A stretch of DNA of 64,000 bases from CATQHB01 sp965262595. GTDB lineage: Bacteria > Chloroflexota > Dehalococcoidia > Lucifugimonadales > UBA3495. Within the stretch, counting starts at the first letter, position 1; every line of letters starts with the position of its first letter. The position numbers were made by a program, and so were the translations under genes. The notes below the pieces were generated by a model. The model was not told the DNA's origin and ran no database searches. It saw only the letters and a program-made list of their open reading frames with translations. Below are positions 62,942-64,000 of this stretch, one piece after another. Where the stretch lies: contig OZ253548.1 in NCBI GenBank assembly GCA_965262595.1, positions 1,488,001-1,552,000 on the forward strand, written 5' to 3'.

Positions 62942-63955
62942 TCAGTTTTCTTGGATCTCAGTCGGGTCCTCAGTCGTGTCCTCAGTCGGGTCCTCAGTCG
63001 GGTCAGGTGGATGCAAAAGGTCGCCGCGTTGCAGGCCCTGCCGCAGCCGCCCGTATTCGGAACTCAGTTCCGCTCCGAAGATGAGAATCAAGCCACTGAT
63101 GTAGGTCCAGAGGGACAGCACGATGACCGGGGTCAGGGCGCCGTAAACATCCTCGAACCTGGCCACCCGGGTCAAATAGACCACAAACAGGTTCTTTGCC
63201 AGCTCAAAAAGAATGGCCCCGAAAACCGCCCCGGGCCAGATGAACCGCCAATGAGTCCTGGTGTTGGGCATGAACTTGTACATCAGCAGGAACATACTCG
63301 CAGTGAGGCCCAGGGAAATGGCCTGGAGGCTGCCCGGAAGCAGCCAACCTAATACGGCGGCGGGTCCGTGCAGTTCCTCGGAAATGAAAAGCTCCGTGGC
63401 TCGGGCCACCGTCGCGGCGCTTAACGACACCAGGAACAACAGGCCAACCCCGGCGGCCATCGCCAACTGCCGGGGCTTGCTGATGATGAAAGGCCGGTCG
63501 GCTTGAACATCCCAGGCCCGGTTGATCGACCGGCTCACCGCTCCGAAGACGGCGCTGCCCGCCCAGAGCAGTCCCAACATGCCGAAGAGGCCCAAGGCGC
63601 CCCGTGCCTTCAGAACGATGTCCAGGTTGCTGTCGATGAGACCCTGGGACCCCGGGAAGTACCCGGCAGACATCTCGGTTAGTCTGACTCGGATTTCCGC
63701 CGGTTCAAGGAGGAGACTCAACGCGCCGATCAGGAAGAGCAGCAGGGGAAAGATGGAGAACAGCGCGTAATAGGAGACTCCCGCCGCCATGTGCGTGGCA
63801 TCGTCGTCGGACATCTCCTTGACGGTGCGCCCCAGCAGCCGCACCACGAACCGGGAGCCGAGCCAGTCCCTTGCGGGCCGGGTGGTGTCGGCGATGGCGC
63901 CGATGGCGCCGACCGTTAAGCGGATTGGCAGAGCGTTGCGAAGTTTCTTCAACAT
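62942..63955 (-). CDS. YihY/BrkB family inner-membrane protein
   Basis: A 337-residue protein with about six membrane helices. Family signature: DDDATHMAAGVSYYALFSIF then PLLLFLIGALSLLL; SRSINRAWDVQADRPFI; and ELAKNLFVVYLTRVARFEDV then YGALTPVIVLSLWTYISGLI, LIFGAELSSEY. These proteins were once called RNase BN; the family's role is unsettled (possible transport or envelope function). The cytoplasmic C-terminus is acidic and repetitive (DPTEDPTEDTTEDPTE), made of 12-base DNA repeats at 62957-63005. Start ATG is 45 bases from the window edge; upstream context is not visible. Confidence 0.93.
   Translation of the reverse strand: MLKKLRNALPIRLTVGAIGAIADTTRPARDWLGSRFVVRLLGRTVKEMSDDDATHMAAGVSYYALFSIFPLLLFLIGALSLLLEPAEIRVRLTEMSAGYFPGSQGLIDSNLDIVLKARGALGLFGMLGLLWAGSAVFGAVSRSINRAWDVQADRPFIISKPRQLAMAAGVGLLFLVSLSAATVARATELFISEELHGPAAVLGWLLPGSLQAISLGLTASMFLLMYKFMPNTRTHWRFIWPGAVFGAILFELAKNLFVVYLTRVARFEDVYGALTPVIVLSLWTYISGLILIFGAELSSEYGRLRQGLQRGDLLHPPDPTEDPTEDTTEDPTEIQEN
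62957..63005. repeat. 12-bp tandem repeat in the BrkB C-terminal tail
   Basis: Four copies of TCAGTCGGGTCC (one reads TCAGTCGTGTCC), translated on the minus strand as DPTE/DTTE units. Confidence 0.85.
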
Positions 63956-64000
63956 GGTGCGTCGGATGCGATGCGGAGTTAGTCGACGTTGCCGTGAATA

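Noticed and set aside
1..64000. tRNA, rRNA or tmRNA genes
   Set aside because: I looked for T-loop and conserved rRNA strings on both strands; near matches (for example around 26730) fall inside coding sequence without cloverleaf arms.

Overview
The window is about 62% GC and looks like a chromosomal piece of an uncultured bacterium. I infer Chloroflexota, near the SAR202/Dehalococcoidia or sponge-symbiont lineages. The inference rests on the gene families present (nitrile hydratase/thiocyanate hydrolase, class III CoA transferases, Moco sulfite-oxidase-fold enzymes, crotonases, NHL proteins, DUF1800/DUF1501, a family-5 peptide-binding protein of a type I associate with Chloroflexota, and a futalosine-pathway MqnA relative) and on the many decayed gene fragments. 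No rRNA, tRNA or single-copy marker was found, so the assignment rests on gene content only.

1-25.5 kb is a catabolic region of small-molecule enzymes: a three-gene cobalt-type nitrile hydratase/thiocyanate hydrolase (1-1250), Zn alcohol dehydrogenase, a membrane cytochrome-b/molybdopterin fusion, a maleate-isomerase-like Asp/Glu racemase-fold enzyme, a split ThDP decarboxylase (alpha and beta), a double CoA-transferase, Fe-alcohol dehydrogenase, amidohydrolase, carboxymuconolactone-decarboxylase-like protein, a YyaL/DUF255 protein, a Rieske-helical fusion, SDR, aldo-keto reductase, a DUF1989 protein, a sulfite-oxidase-like enzyme, an alpha/beta hydrolase, and a crotonase resembling 6-oxocamphor hydrolase. 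Most stand alone with their own Shine-Dalgarno sites. The overall theme appears to be oxidation and cleavage of organic acids, ketones, nitriles or thiocyanate.

22.9-31.6 kb is rich in decay: a glyoxalase-fold/peptide-binding-protein chimaera with a 61-nt duplication, a stop-interrupted unknown gene, a frameshifted PCMT-family methyltransferase, an enolase-superfamily 3' half abutting an ISAs1-type transposase remnant, a restriction-modification gene with an internal deletion and two nonsense codons, and an IS630-type fragment. Smaller relics (SDR C-terminus, NHL repeat, duplicated racemase N-terminus) lie among the intact genes upstream.

31.9-36.4 kb holds an MqnA-like protein and a compact minus-strand operon, DUF1800-DUF1501-NHL. 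36.8-38.1 kb has a run of hairpins that may be a structured RNA, an acidic protein and transposase debris carrying a MITE-like inverted repeat.

38.2-59.7 kb is a single open reading frame of 7,168 codons. It encodes a signal peptide, a cadherin-like and an Ig-like domain, a PQQ-type sugar dehydrogenase beta-propeller, a second cadherin/Ig pair, about 55 tandem repeats of 108-118 residues, a putative-Ig domain inside the array, and a C-terminal membrane anchor. It looks like a giant surface fibre that carries an enzyme at its outer end. 59.7-64 kb holds a terminator, a small unknown protein, a SagB-type double nitroreductase, a DUF309 remnant and a YihY/BrkB membrane protein.
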